Positions 32,501 to 43,101 of a stretch of 64,000 bases of DNA are shown here, one piece after another. The notes beneath the pieces are model-generated. The model did no database searches and was not told the DNA's origin. It saw nothing but the letters and a program-made list of their open reading frames with translations. Position numbers and translations under genes: made by a program. The stretch spans positions 36,901,202-36,965,201 of the forward strand of contig NC_055987.1 in NCBI RefSeq assembly GCF_018446385.1, written 5' to 3'. How positions within the stretch are numbered: the stretch's first letter is position 1; each line of letters opens with the position of its first letter. This DNA is from Zingiber officinale (lineage: Eukaryota > Streptophyta > Magnoliopsida > Zingiberales > Zingiberaceae).

Positions 32501-33087
32501 CCTATTCCGCCATTAATTTTCAATAATCAAATAAAAGATAAAAAAATTACAAGTTATAAAAAAATTTATTATAAAACATATTAACTAAAAATTAAAAATT
32601 TAATCTAAATATATATTTTTTTAAATTATATATATATATATATATTAAATTAATAGGATAATTTTATTAGCTTTAATTAAATATATTTAAATTATCTCAA
32701 TTATAACTAGGAGTTGATTTAAATTATTAATTTAAAAGTATTCGAGTAAACCCTAAGTTAAAAAAGGAAAAAGCTTTAGTTTCTACTTCTTGCTTCGGAT
32801 GCCTCGTGCGACGGACGCTTCTTCGAGTTCGGGTGATGCGTTTGGTCTTATGCGACGGGTCCGGACCCATTAGCAGGCCCACACGATGGGTTAGGACTCG
32901 TCGGGCTCAGGTGATGTGTCTGAAGCCCGGCGACCAGTCCGATTGTGTCGCGGCGCACCGACGCCTTGTGTATGCCATTGGTTCGGGCAAAACGAGATGA
33001 GATTTCAATCCAAAATATATAAAATCCTAACCTACTGTTGGCAGTAGACGATGACGGCAGCGACAGGCGACGAGTGGCGATGGGGGC

Positions 33088-33390
33088 GACAGCAGCGACG
33101 GAGGTAAGTTTTTTGAAATCAAAGCACCGAATGTTTTTTTTTAACCTACGTTGCTTTAACCGCCTTAAAAGGCTGCCTTGACAAAAGTGGAGCGAGTGAT
33201 GTCCGCCTCCCGCCTAGGTGGCCGCCTCAAATTCGGGGTGACAGCAACGATGGAAGTAAGTTTTTTGAAATCAAAGCGCCGAATGTTTTTTTTTAACCTA
33301 CGTTGCTTCAACCGCCTTAAAAGGTTGCCTTGACAAAAGTGGAGCGGGTGATGTCCGCCTCCCGTGTAGGTGGCCACCTCAAATTCCATT
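33088..33390. repeat. Direct duplication, unit about 152 bp, in the hAT right end
   Basis: The block beginning GACAGCAGCGACGGAGGTAA at 33088 recurs at 33240 with a few changes, including the shared AACCTACGTTGCTT and GTGATGTCCGCCTCCCG words. Confidence 0.93.
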
Positions 33391-33423
33391 TAGCACACTA
33401 GCTACATATTTGCAATATCAAAC

Positions 33424-33900
33424 AATACAACAATAACAACAATCAAGCTTTATCTCGCTAGGTGAGGTCGTTTATATGGATTCTTTTTAACCATTGAGCT
33501 CTATCCCGTACTATATCATTATGTATATTTAAATAAAAATATATTTTATTTTATCGTTACTAACCAAGTCTTTTTTGGTCTTCCTCTTTTTCGTTTGATG
33601 TGTATATTTGTCATACTTTCACATTACTTAATTATAATATTTATTGGTCGTCCAAGTATATATCTATACCATCTTAGACACTTCTCCCGGAGTTCTTTTA
33701 ATAAGTGTAATTTTAACTTTCTCTTTATTATTTTCATTTCTTATCTGTCCATCTTTATATGCTCGTACATTCACCTTAACATTTTCATCAATGCAACTCT
33801 CATTTGCTTATGTTTTGGAGTTATAGCCGAATATTTAACTCCATATAACATAGTAGACTTAATTGTCATTTTATAAAATTTTCCTTTAAGTTTTAGAGGT
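33424..33900 (-). mobile_element. RTE-clade LINE, truncated 3' end copy
   Basis: The plus strand starts CAACAATAACAACAATCAAG, that is, a (TTG)n-like tail on minus, preceded by the usual RTE 3' end 'acctcacctagcgagataaag'. Translation of the minus strand near 33700-33640 gives CLRWYRYILGRP, matching the RLRWFGHVxRRP end of plant RTE ORFs. It begins only 23 bp after the hAT right end. Confidence 0.72.
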
Positions 33901-35857
33901 ATTTTATAATAGCAAAGAACACTTGATATTCTTTTCTATTTCAACGTTAAATAATATTATATATAAAAGAATTTATGACAAAAATGGATTTGGAATGATT
34001 ATTTCTTTCTTTTTGATGTTGGCTAAAATTCTGGCTAATTGACCACTATAATTAATGTAGCACAAACCAGAGGTTCTAGCTTATGATATACATGTTTGTG
34101 GCATATCATTTTCAATAAAGTCTATGATAATAATATGTCACTATCTTACACCTCTAGTCCTTGTTTCCTTTATGTTTATTTGACAATATAATTCATTTAC
34201 ACATTTTTATTGCTCGTTGTAGCTTGTAATAATCAACTAGCTTTAAATATTTAGAACTCTAGTTTTCATGTTTCATTGTAATGTTTTTTTTTGTTTGATT
34301 ATTTTTTACAATTATTTGCATCCTTATTATAGACTACATGGGTTAGCTCTGTTGGAGTCCTAGAGGAAACTCCTTAACTATCTAAATAGAACAAGAATAT
34401 TTATTTACTTGTTAGAATCATCTCCTATTATAAAACGAATCTTTATGAATTACAAAGACGTGCACAGTGAGCTTTAGTTTTAAATTTTATGAAACTTGGA
34501 TAGTTTGTCAACTTGATTTTGGACATGCATAATAAACTTCTAGTTATATTGAAGCATTCCGTGTAAAATTTAACTTAGGTTTTGTCATGCTTAGCATTAG
34601 TTAGGCTTGTCCTGAATCTAACTTTGCTCATTGTACTTAAAACTATAATAATGTCAAAGCAAAAATACAGACAAATGGCTACCAAACTAACAAATGCATA
34701 TATCTAAAGGAATTCCACAATACGATGCACAAATCTTACCAAATAATGTGCATGTTAAAAGCTTCAAAACATAAGCATAAAAATGCAAAGCCGACATAAT
34801 AGAGTAGTGCATGATGTAAAATAGTAAATCTTATAATAATAACCAATGAATACTAAATAGTTTAGGTCATCAATTTTTGCACTCAAGCTCATTAATCTCT
34901 TATAAATGTCTCTTAAATTTGCTCTTATATGGTTTATCATTTCTCGTATTTCTTCTTTTATATTTGTCAAGGAATATGTTATACACATTATTTAGTGGCA
35001 AACGGGCAAACGACCCTTATGCTTTGTTTACCTGAAGGAGTGGACGATGGATGAATGAAATAAACCTATGGGCATGGGAAGAGAATGGAAAGGGAAATAA
35101 ATCTCTTCCTCTGCATGCTTATTTACCTTGATTGAGGAAGGTGAGTACATGCAGTGTAATTTTTGTAATTGAAAAAAGGTACATACATCATTTTTTTTTT
35201 GGGTATATGGTGTAATTTTGTGAGTTAAAAAAGGGTACATGTGTCATTATATGGTGTAATTTTGTGAATGAAAAGGGGGTACATATCTTTTTTTTCCCAT
35301 CCGTTGGTTTCCGCTCGATTTTGAGGTGATCAATTTTGACTTTAAAACCATTCGCTGATGGATTGTGTTTCTCTTTCCTCTTAAAATTTTAATGAAGTAA
35401 ACGACGGAAGCTTTTTCACTGCGGATTGTCTATCTAGTAAGAATACATCACAAACATACATAGTGAATGACCAACAATCCAGTTTGTATATATATATATA
35501 TATATATAATATTCATGCGTGAATGTCCCGCAATCCACTTAATATGAAAGACATCATGTAAATACATAAAGGGTGAACGATCTACAATCAAATTTAGAAT
35601 TATACGTTGAACAATCCACAATTCACTTAGTGAGAAAGGTATCTTATGGAAAAAAGTTAAAGTGTAAAACGTGTAAAATAACCAAAGGATTCTTCGTGAG
35701 TGTAAAGTAGTTTATAATATAAATAATTTATTTGGTTTCTTATTGTATAAGTGAAGTATTCATTATTTTATTAATTTAGTAATTCACATAGTTAGGTTGC
35801 CAACCAGCGTTAATCGATAAATGTTCAATGAATGAATCGATTAAACTATTGAGCTAA
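33901..35857. other. AT-rich intron sequence without recognised elements
   Basis: Only low-complexity DNA and a (TA)n run at about 35488-35508. ORFs are short and show no domains. Confidence 0.5.
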
Positions 35858-38389
35858 TGGTAGGTGCCCCCTTGAAGGAATGCGTTGCAGGGTCTGACTT
35901 AACGTCTCGACAAGCACTGCTACATCTCCAGAACTGAGGTACAGTGCAAAATATGCAAGAGTTCGCGTTGTAGGTCCGATTGTAACATATTGGCAAAAAT
36001 TGCTACATTGCTATGAGAACTTGGGTGTACTGTTAAATATGTCTGATTCTCATACCATAAGTTGGATAAGAACAAATATTATATGAAAACTAATAGTTTA
36101 AGATTTAGAATATGAAACATAGGAACGCTCTTGTAAATCAATAGAGGTAGTAGATGCGATGATTTGGAGAAGAATTAGTATTTTGCGTGTACAAGAGACA
36201 AAATGAGTAAGCGAGAAGGCAAATATAATAGAGAACTCGGGTTTTAAGTTATAGTATACAGGAAAAAGTAAAACAAGAAATGGAGTAGGTATTGCTGTAG
36301 ATAGTTCGTTAAAAGATTAAGCTGCAATAGTAGTTAGAAAAAGAGAATAAAATTATAACTCTTAAGATAATAGTGGCGAAAGAAATTATGAACGTAAGTA
36401 GCATATATGCAACACAAGTGGATTAGATGAAGTTACTAAATCAAGATTTTGGGACGACTTAGATGAAGTATAATAAAACATTTCGTCAAATGAAATGATT
36501 TTAATAGGAGGTGATCTAAATGAGCATATCAGAGTGAAAAATGAGGAATATAAGAGGGTACATGGGGTTATGGGTTTGAAATGAGAAATGAAGAAGGGAA
36601 AATTATATTGGATTTTGCGATAGCATATGACCTTATATTAGCTAATATATTTTTTAAGAAAAGAAAAGAACATTTGTTTACGTTCAAAAGTGAGAATAAT
36701 AAATTGCAAATTGATTTTCTTATGGTTAGGGAGAGGAATAGAAATATTTGTAGATATTACAAGGTTATCCGAGAAAGCTTAACTACCTAATATAGGTTAG
36801 TAGTGTTAGATATACGCCTCAAGCATAATATCAATAGAAAGAAAATATATACAACTCCTAGAATTAAATGGTGTAAGTTAAAAGATAAGAAAGAAAATAT
36901 ATTTAAAGAGAAGGTAGGAGTACAAGCATTAGGTGAAATATACGGTGACTTTAATACGACATGGGATAAGATGATATTAAAGTTGAAAATAGTAGCTAAG
37001 AGGGTACTCGGTGAGTAAAAGGATATGCACCACTAAGTAAGAAATCTTGGTAGTGGAACGAGAAAGTACAAGAAAAGTGAAGGAAAAGCGAATAGCTTAT
37101 AAGGAATTATATATTTGTAAGAATGAAGAAAATTTAAGAAAATATACAATAACAAAAAACGAGAGGCTAAGAAATTAGTGAATGAAAAAAGATTATATAA
37201 AAATTAGAGAAGAAAGTGACATTTATCGAATAACTAAAGTGAGAGAAAGGAAAACAAGATATCTTATTTAAATAAAATATATTAAAGATGCATGTAATAG
37301 AGTACTAGCAAACGATAGAGAAATAAAAGAGCGGTGGAATATGTATTTTTAGCAACTTTTTAATGAAGATTTAGGTGACTAATTTAACTTAGATAATTTA
37401 AGTAGGTTAAATGTGTATAAAATTTAAATTTTTATTGCCAAACTTCAGAAGTAGAATAAGTTTTAAATGGGATGCACAATGGAAAAGTTGTTGGACCAGA
37501 TAAAGGTAAGAAAGTGTTTAGGAAAAAAAGATATTGAATGACTTGCAAAATTATTTAACGTGGTATTGAAAACGAAAAAAATGTCTGATCAACATAGGGT
37601 AAGTATATTAGTTCTCTTATATAAGAATAAGGGAGACGTAAATAATTGTGTAAACTATAAGGGTATTAACTAATGAGTCATACCATGAAACTTTAGGAAA
37701 GAGTAATAGAAAAAGATTAAAGGAGACCATGGTGACAAAAATCAATTTGGGTTTATTCCTGGAAGGTAGACAATAAAAGCTATACATCTTCTTTGACAAC
37801 TAATTGAAAAATATTGGGAGTAAAAACAAGATGTACACATGATATTCATGACTTAGAAAAGTTTATGATAGAGTCTTAAGAGAAATTATATGAAGAATTC
37901 TAGAAAAGATAGGTGTTAGCATAACATAAATTGAAATGAGGATGTAATGATCAGTGTAAAAACTTCAGGCGGAGTAACTAAAATATTTTTAATAAAAATA
38001 GAGTTACATAAAAAATCAGCTCTAAGTCCCTATCTGTTTACACTAATTATAACGACACATTCAAGATATGGTATTGCGGTGTATGTTGTTTGTAGATGAT
38101 ATTGTTTTGGTAAATGAAACACGTGAAAGAGTAAATGCTAAACCCTAAATCCTAAATGTTAAACTTTAAACCTTAAACACTAGAAAGGAAATATTTTAGG
38201 CTTAGTAGAATAAAAACAGAATATATGAAATTTAAATCTAACAATATTAGACATAATGAGACAATTGTTAAGATAGAAGATGATGAGTTGCCGAAAACTA
38301 AGAGTTTTAAATATTTAGGATCATTTTTGCAAACAATGAAGAGATTGAGAGAGATGTCTTACATAGAATACAAGTAGGATGAATAAAAT

Positions 38390-38960
38390 GGAGGAGAGCG
38401 TCGGATGTTTTATGTGATCGTAAAGTACCTTTAAAACTTCAAAGAAAGTTTTACAAAATCGCAGTTAGTTATGTTATATGCAGTTAAATGTTGGAATATG
38501 ACTCGAGTACATGAGCAGAAGATGAGAGTTGTAGAGATAAAAATGTTTGGTAGATGTGTGGATATGAAGGGGAGCCTTGGCGCAACGGTAAAGTTGTTGC
38601 TTTGTGGCCAAAAGGCCACGGGTTCAAATCCTGGAAACAACCTCTTGCAAAAAGCAGAGTAAGGCTGCGTACAATATATCCTTCCCTGGGACCTCGCATG
38701 GCGGAAGCTTCGTGCACCGGGTTGTTTTTTTTTTTTTAAGATGTGTGGACATACGATAATGAACATAGAATATAAATTGGATGATTGAAATTGTGGAGAG
38801 CGTCTGATGTTTTATGTGATCGTAAAATATTTTAAAATTTATAAGAAAGTTCTACAAAACCACAATTAGCTATGTTATATGGAGTTAAATGCTGGATATG
38901 ACTAGAGCACATGAGCAGAAGATGAGAGTTGTAGAGATGAAGATGTTAAGGTGGATGTGT
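38390..38960 (+). repeat. Partial direct duplication of the LINE 3' coding end around the SINE
   Basis: The segment beginning GGAGAGCGTC at about 38393 and running through GATGAGAGTTGTAGAGAT recurs from about 38796, with changes. Both copies contain the RAHEQKMRVVE-coding stretch. The SINE lies at the junction. Confidence 0.8.
38569..38737 (+). mobile_element. tRNA-derived SINE (Au type) inserted in the LINE
   Basis: It starts AGCCTTGGCGCAACGG with a pol III A box, has the B box GGTTCAAATCC at 38621-38631 and the Au-type body 'taaggctgcgtaca', then 'gcttcgtgcaccggg' and a T run (38725-38737). The target duplication is visible: AGATGTGTGGATAT before and AGATGTGTGGACAT after. The tRNA-like head is not a functional tRNA. 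Confidence 0.88.
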
Positions 38961-39291
38961 GGACATACGATGATAAATAAAATAAGAAATAAGAGTATTA
39001 GAGAGAAAGTCAGAGTTGTATCTTTTGAGGGAAAATTCCGAGAGACACGTTTAAGATATACGAGTATGTACTTAGACGACTAATAATTGCTCAAGTTGAA
39101 ATTATGACAAACATGCACATCAAACGAGGAAAAGAAAGACCAAAAAAGATTTATTAATAATAATAAAATAAGATAAAGTTTTTTAAGTATAAATGATGAT
39201 ATAGTAGAGGATAAAATCCAATGACGTAAAATGATCCATATAGCCGCCCTCATCTAGTGGGATAAGCCTTGGTTGTTGTTATTGTTGTAGT

Positions 39292-40815
39292 AATTGACGC
39301 AGTTCCTTTGGAGCGCAAATTTGTAGCTTGTGGTATAAGTATTGCATTTATTATTTTGTCAATTTAATTAATAACATAGCCTTTATGAGAGCGCGGAGTT
39401 GAAACTCTATTATGTAAGCATAATCGTCAATTTAGGTTGGGTGCGTCGGGTTGTCCAAATAATTTAAGTGGATTGAGTTGAAATTTTATCAATCCATCTT
39501 AAGGCAGGTCTAGGAGGGCCAACTTGCTTCGGTCGTGGGCCCAAGCGGCTCGGTTCGTAACGGGCTCGGGTTAGCCGATGGGTTGAGATTTTTTTTTTCT
39601 TCTAAATTTAGAACTAAAGTGGAAAACTCAATGTGCTTGTGAGCTTGACTTGCCTAATCCATAACCCAAACTTAAAATTTTCAACTTTTCTATATATATT
39701 TTTATTTTAGTTTTTGGCAGGCTCGTGGGCTAGTCCATCTAACTTGCAAACCGCCTTGAGTTTGGTGGGTTGGAGATTTCCTAGCCCGCGAGGATGGCGG
39801 GTTAGCTTGCCCGCCTTACCATATGATGTGTTTTTGGCGGGCTAACCCGCCCTACCATGAGTTGACTCGTTTAACAAGTAATTGGATAAAAATCAAAAGG
39901 ACATCCCTTAATATCATTTTCCTTAAAAACACTCTTCCAAAAGAATTCAAAACAATGTCTCATCATATTTTTCATTTCAAAAATATTCTTATTTCAATAT
40001 TGTTTAGTAGATATGACGTTACGTGTTAAATTAGTTATTATAGCATAAAGTTAAATGGCTCCAATTTGGTCCAAATTGCTACCCATAGAATACTATTATA
40101 TTAAAATACTCTTTACCAAATTGGTAGAAATTCTCTACACAACAACCATCACATTCCTGCTTCTATAGTTGCTGCAATAGTATAGTACTTATGTCATAAG
40201 TTGTTGCAATATTTTTGAAGTGATTTTTATTTGGATCAATTTTAAGTCATTTTGACCAAGTTATTAAATATTATTTTGTCATAATAATATTCTATATGTA
40301 GAAATTTTGATTAAGTTGAAGCGATTTACTTTATAGTAGCTATTGTAGCTATGCCTACACTACCTATGCCATAAGTTGCTACAATAGCTACGCCGAAAGT
40401 GCTACAACAATGTTAGAATAAAGATATTTTCGGCATGAGAAACATGCTAGAGCGTTGTTTTGACTTTTTTTATCCTATGGGTGTCCTTTTGATGAAAATG
40501 TTTATGAGGGGCATCTTTTGATTTTTGCCCATTTTAATTCAAAATTCCAAGCGCATTATCCCTTGTAAATCAATTTATCATCAACAAGGGATCAAAATAT
40601 GCCAAGATATATAGATATCTATACATGTGCACTTATGAAGCCACAAGAGTAAATTAGTTATGAAATAATTCTCTTTTTCTAACAACTATAATTATATCAT
40701 ATACTTTTATAAATTTAATCACGCACACATAAGGTAAATATAATAAAACAAGCTGGAAACACCCGCTTCAAATAAAAAAAAATATTTGATTTAACCAATT
40801 CGGCACATACATAAC
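39292..40815. other. Intron sequence, low-copy or old repeats
   Basis: No gene. At 39440-39870 there are many 'gcgggctaacccgcc'-like words, suggesting an old foldback or MITE element with unclear ends. Otherwise AT-rich. Confidence 0.4.
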
Positions 40816-40823
40816 CTCAGAAT

Positions 40824-41366
40824 TAGGGATGTAAATGAGCCGAACCGAGCCGAACAGTATCAGGCTCGAGCTCGGCTCGTTTAAGTTATATTCGGGCTCG
40901 AGCTCGAATCGAGCTTTTATCACAAGGCTCGAGCTCGGCTCGTTTTAGAATTATCAGGCTCGCGAACAGTTCGAGCTCGGCTCGTTATTAGCTCGATTAT
41001 CAAAGTTAACGAGCCTAACTCGTTAAGCGAGCTCGGACTCGTTTTCGGGCTCGTTTAGAGCTCGTTTTTGGCTCGTTTTAGAGCTCGTTTTTGGCTCATT
41101 TTAAGGCTCGTTTTAGAGCTCATTTTTTTGGCTCGTTTTAAGGCTCGTTTTAAGGCTCGTTTTTTTGGCTCGCGAGCCTATAAACGAACATGTTCGCGAG
41201 CTCACGAGCCGAATATCCTTAAGCTCGAGCTCGGCTCGATAAAACTGTCAAGCTCGAAATCGAGCTCGAGCTCGGCTCGATAAGATAAACGAACGAACTC
41301 GAACGAACTTTTTACCGAATCGAGCTCCGAATAGCTCGCGAACCGTTTGGTTCATTTATATCCCTA
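40824..41366. mobile_element. hAT-type MITE with 8-bp duplication CTCAGAAT, rich in GGCTCG words
   Basis: Ends TAGGGATGTAAATGAGCC and its imperfect complement ...GGTTCATTTATATCCCTA form inverted repeats. CTCAGAAT is present exactly on both sides (40816-40823 and 41367-41374). The interior is built from GAGCTCGAGCTCGGCTCG and 'ggctcgttttagagctcg' repeats, largely self-complementary. No coding capacity (the 71-codon ORF is repeat-derived). Confidence 0.9.
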
Positions 41367-41778
41367 CTCAGAATGCACCCTGGTATACTATCGTACTCAA
41401 TCCACATAATACAAATGCAGACTAACTCTCAACTACAACTTCAATTATCAAGATAAAATTATTGTTCGCACTGGCGTGCCCAGTTAGTTAGAGGGTGACA
41501 TATTTGCTTCAATGGGTAGAGATTAATTTTTGGTAGGCGCGTGCCCTTGAGGAAAAACTCCTCCAACTCCCTAGTCATTTGATAGTCGATTATAAGCTGA
41601 CTTTGTAATTTACCTCTCTTCATATAATCTGGGGGATGGACATAATCACCTTTGCTACAATCAAGATAAAATCATTGGATACAAAATGCTGGGACTTACC
41701 TCAGACACAAATACAACTCCATACAGGTGGGGAGAACCCCCCTGGTTAATTAGATACAATATACAGGAAATGTAGGTT

Positions 41779-41899
41779 GCCATGGCGCAACGGTAAAGTT
41801 GTTGCTATGTGATCAAAAAATAGGATAAGGTTGCGTACAATGGATCCTTCCTTGGGACCCCACATGACGGGAGCTTCGTGCACCGGGGCTGCCTTTTTA
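41779..41899 (+). mobile_element. Second Au-type SINE, internally deleted
   Basis: It starts GCCATGGCGCAACGGTAAAG and ends 'gcttcgtgcaccggggctgcc' plus five T. The direct duplication CAGGAAATGTAGGTT flanks it exactly (41764-41778 and 41902-41916). The part with the B box is missing, so it is shorter than the copy at 38569. Confidence 0.9.
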
Positions 41900-42218
41900 T
41901 GCAGGAAATGTAGGTTACACAAAACTTCCCAATTTTTTTTTCTGTTTCAATGGTAACACTTCCAGATAGCTTAGTCTCAAATATATTGTTACACTTTTAG
42001 CATTGAGGCATTCACATCTTTATTTTTTAAAAAGACAACCATATAATCCATCATAATCCGAGTCAAAGATGTTGTATTCTGAGTAGAATATTCCAATAAC
42101 TCTTCCAGCTTTTATGAGGTCCTTGTTTCACATTTGTGACAACTCCAACTATTGATATATCATTATCCGATAATCCTCTCAACTGCTATTTTGCTACGCG
42201 CATTGTTGTATATCTTTA

Positions 42219-42446
42219 GGGTGCGTTTTGTTCAAGTTATCATATATAACCTTGGTTATGTGATTACTAGGTAATCACATAACCAAGGTTATGGGGAATA
42301 AAATATAACCAAATGTTGTTTGGTTCAATCTAGGTAATGCAACAAAAACATATTTTTTTGAAGGTTTTAATGAATAACCTAGTTTAGTATTTTACTAGAT
42401 TACCCTTAGTTACAAAACCAACTATACATAATAATAATAATGATAA

Positions 42447-42477
<31 letters not shown>

Positions 42478-43101
42478 TAAACTCTATTATATTTTACTAT
42501 ATTTTCATGTTTTTTTTTATATATATTTTTATTTTTTTATGTTTTTTTTTAATTTTTAAAATTTTAATTTTTTTTACTTTTTTATTTTTTTTATTTTTTA
42601 TTTTTTAGGGTTTGTTACATTTTTCTATTTTTTAATATTTTAGTGTTTTAAAACATTTTTTATTATTTTTTACCTTTTTTAACATTTTTACGTTTTTTCT
42701 ATTTTTTAATTTTTTTTGTATTTTTTTAAATTTTTTAATGTTTTTTCTATTTTTAAAGTTTTTTTACCATTTTTAATTTTTTTATTATTTTTAAATTTTT
42801 TTTATGTTTTTTTATTTTTTTAATTTTATTTTTTATATTTTTCATTTTTTTCTTTACATTTTACTTTTTTTTTCACATTTTTTTTTTATCTGATGGTATT
42901 TTGGGTAAAAAAAATTCGATAACCCCGGAATCAAGAAAAATCTCAGTTTTCCGATTCCTGGTTGCATGTCCCTTTTGCTAACGTGTCGGACATGGAATAT
43001 TACTCGAGAATCATCGATTACCTAAACCAAACATGATTTTTGTTGATAACCTTGAATGGATAATTAAGATTATTAGGGATAACCCTGAACCAAACGCACC
43101 C
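42219..43101. mobile_element. MITE with GGGTGCGTTT.GTTCA ends and a T-rich core
   Basis: Inverted ends GGGTGCGTTTTGTTCA (42219) and TGAACCAAACGCACCC (to 43101). Subterminal 'ataaccttggttatgtgattac' words recur in inverted form, and the core (42480-42900) is almost pure T with A. A TTA/TCA trinucleotide flanks it, which could be a decayed Harbinger-type TWA duplication. No transposase. Confidence 0.75.

Larger units (their letters stand above)
29854..33400 (-). mobile_element. hAT-superfamily DNA transposon (decayed)
   Basis: Left end CAGTGTTCTAAATGG (29854), right end CCATTTAGCACACTA (33400): imperfect inverted ends of hAT type. The flanking 8-mers CTTACATT and GCTACATA match at five of eight places, compatible with an old duplication. 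The transposase remnant lies inside on the minus strand. The GC-rich subterminal region carries a direct duplication (33088-33390). Confidence 0.75.
35858..39291 (+). pseudogene. RTE-clade non-LTR retrotransposon (decayed)
   Basis: The endonuclease part lies at 36180-36790: VQETK-like start, 'NGVGIAVDSSLKD', ILIGGDLNEHI and LQIDFLMVRERNR. The linker is at 36800-37240. RT remains include FVDDIVLVNETRERV (about 38090) and the C-terminal RAHEQKMRVVEMKM ... RWMCGH (38900). The 3' end has 'gccgccctcatctagtgggataag' followed by TTGTTGTTATTGTTG (39270-39291), the typical tail of plant RTE elements. Stops and frameshifts are everywhere. It is a relic in the same transcriptional direction as the host gene. 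The 5' limit is approximate. Confidence 0.8.

Noticed and set aside
38569..38640. tRNA gene (good A and B boxes)
   Set aside because: The sequence continues into a SINE body with a T-rich tail and a target duplication. No acceptor stem pairing or CCA-proximal end was found.
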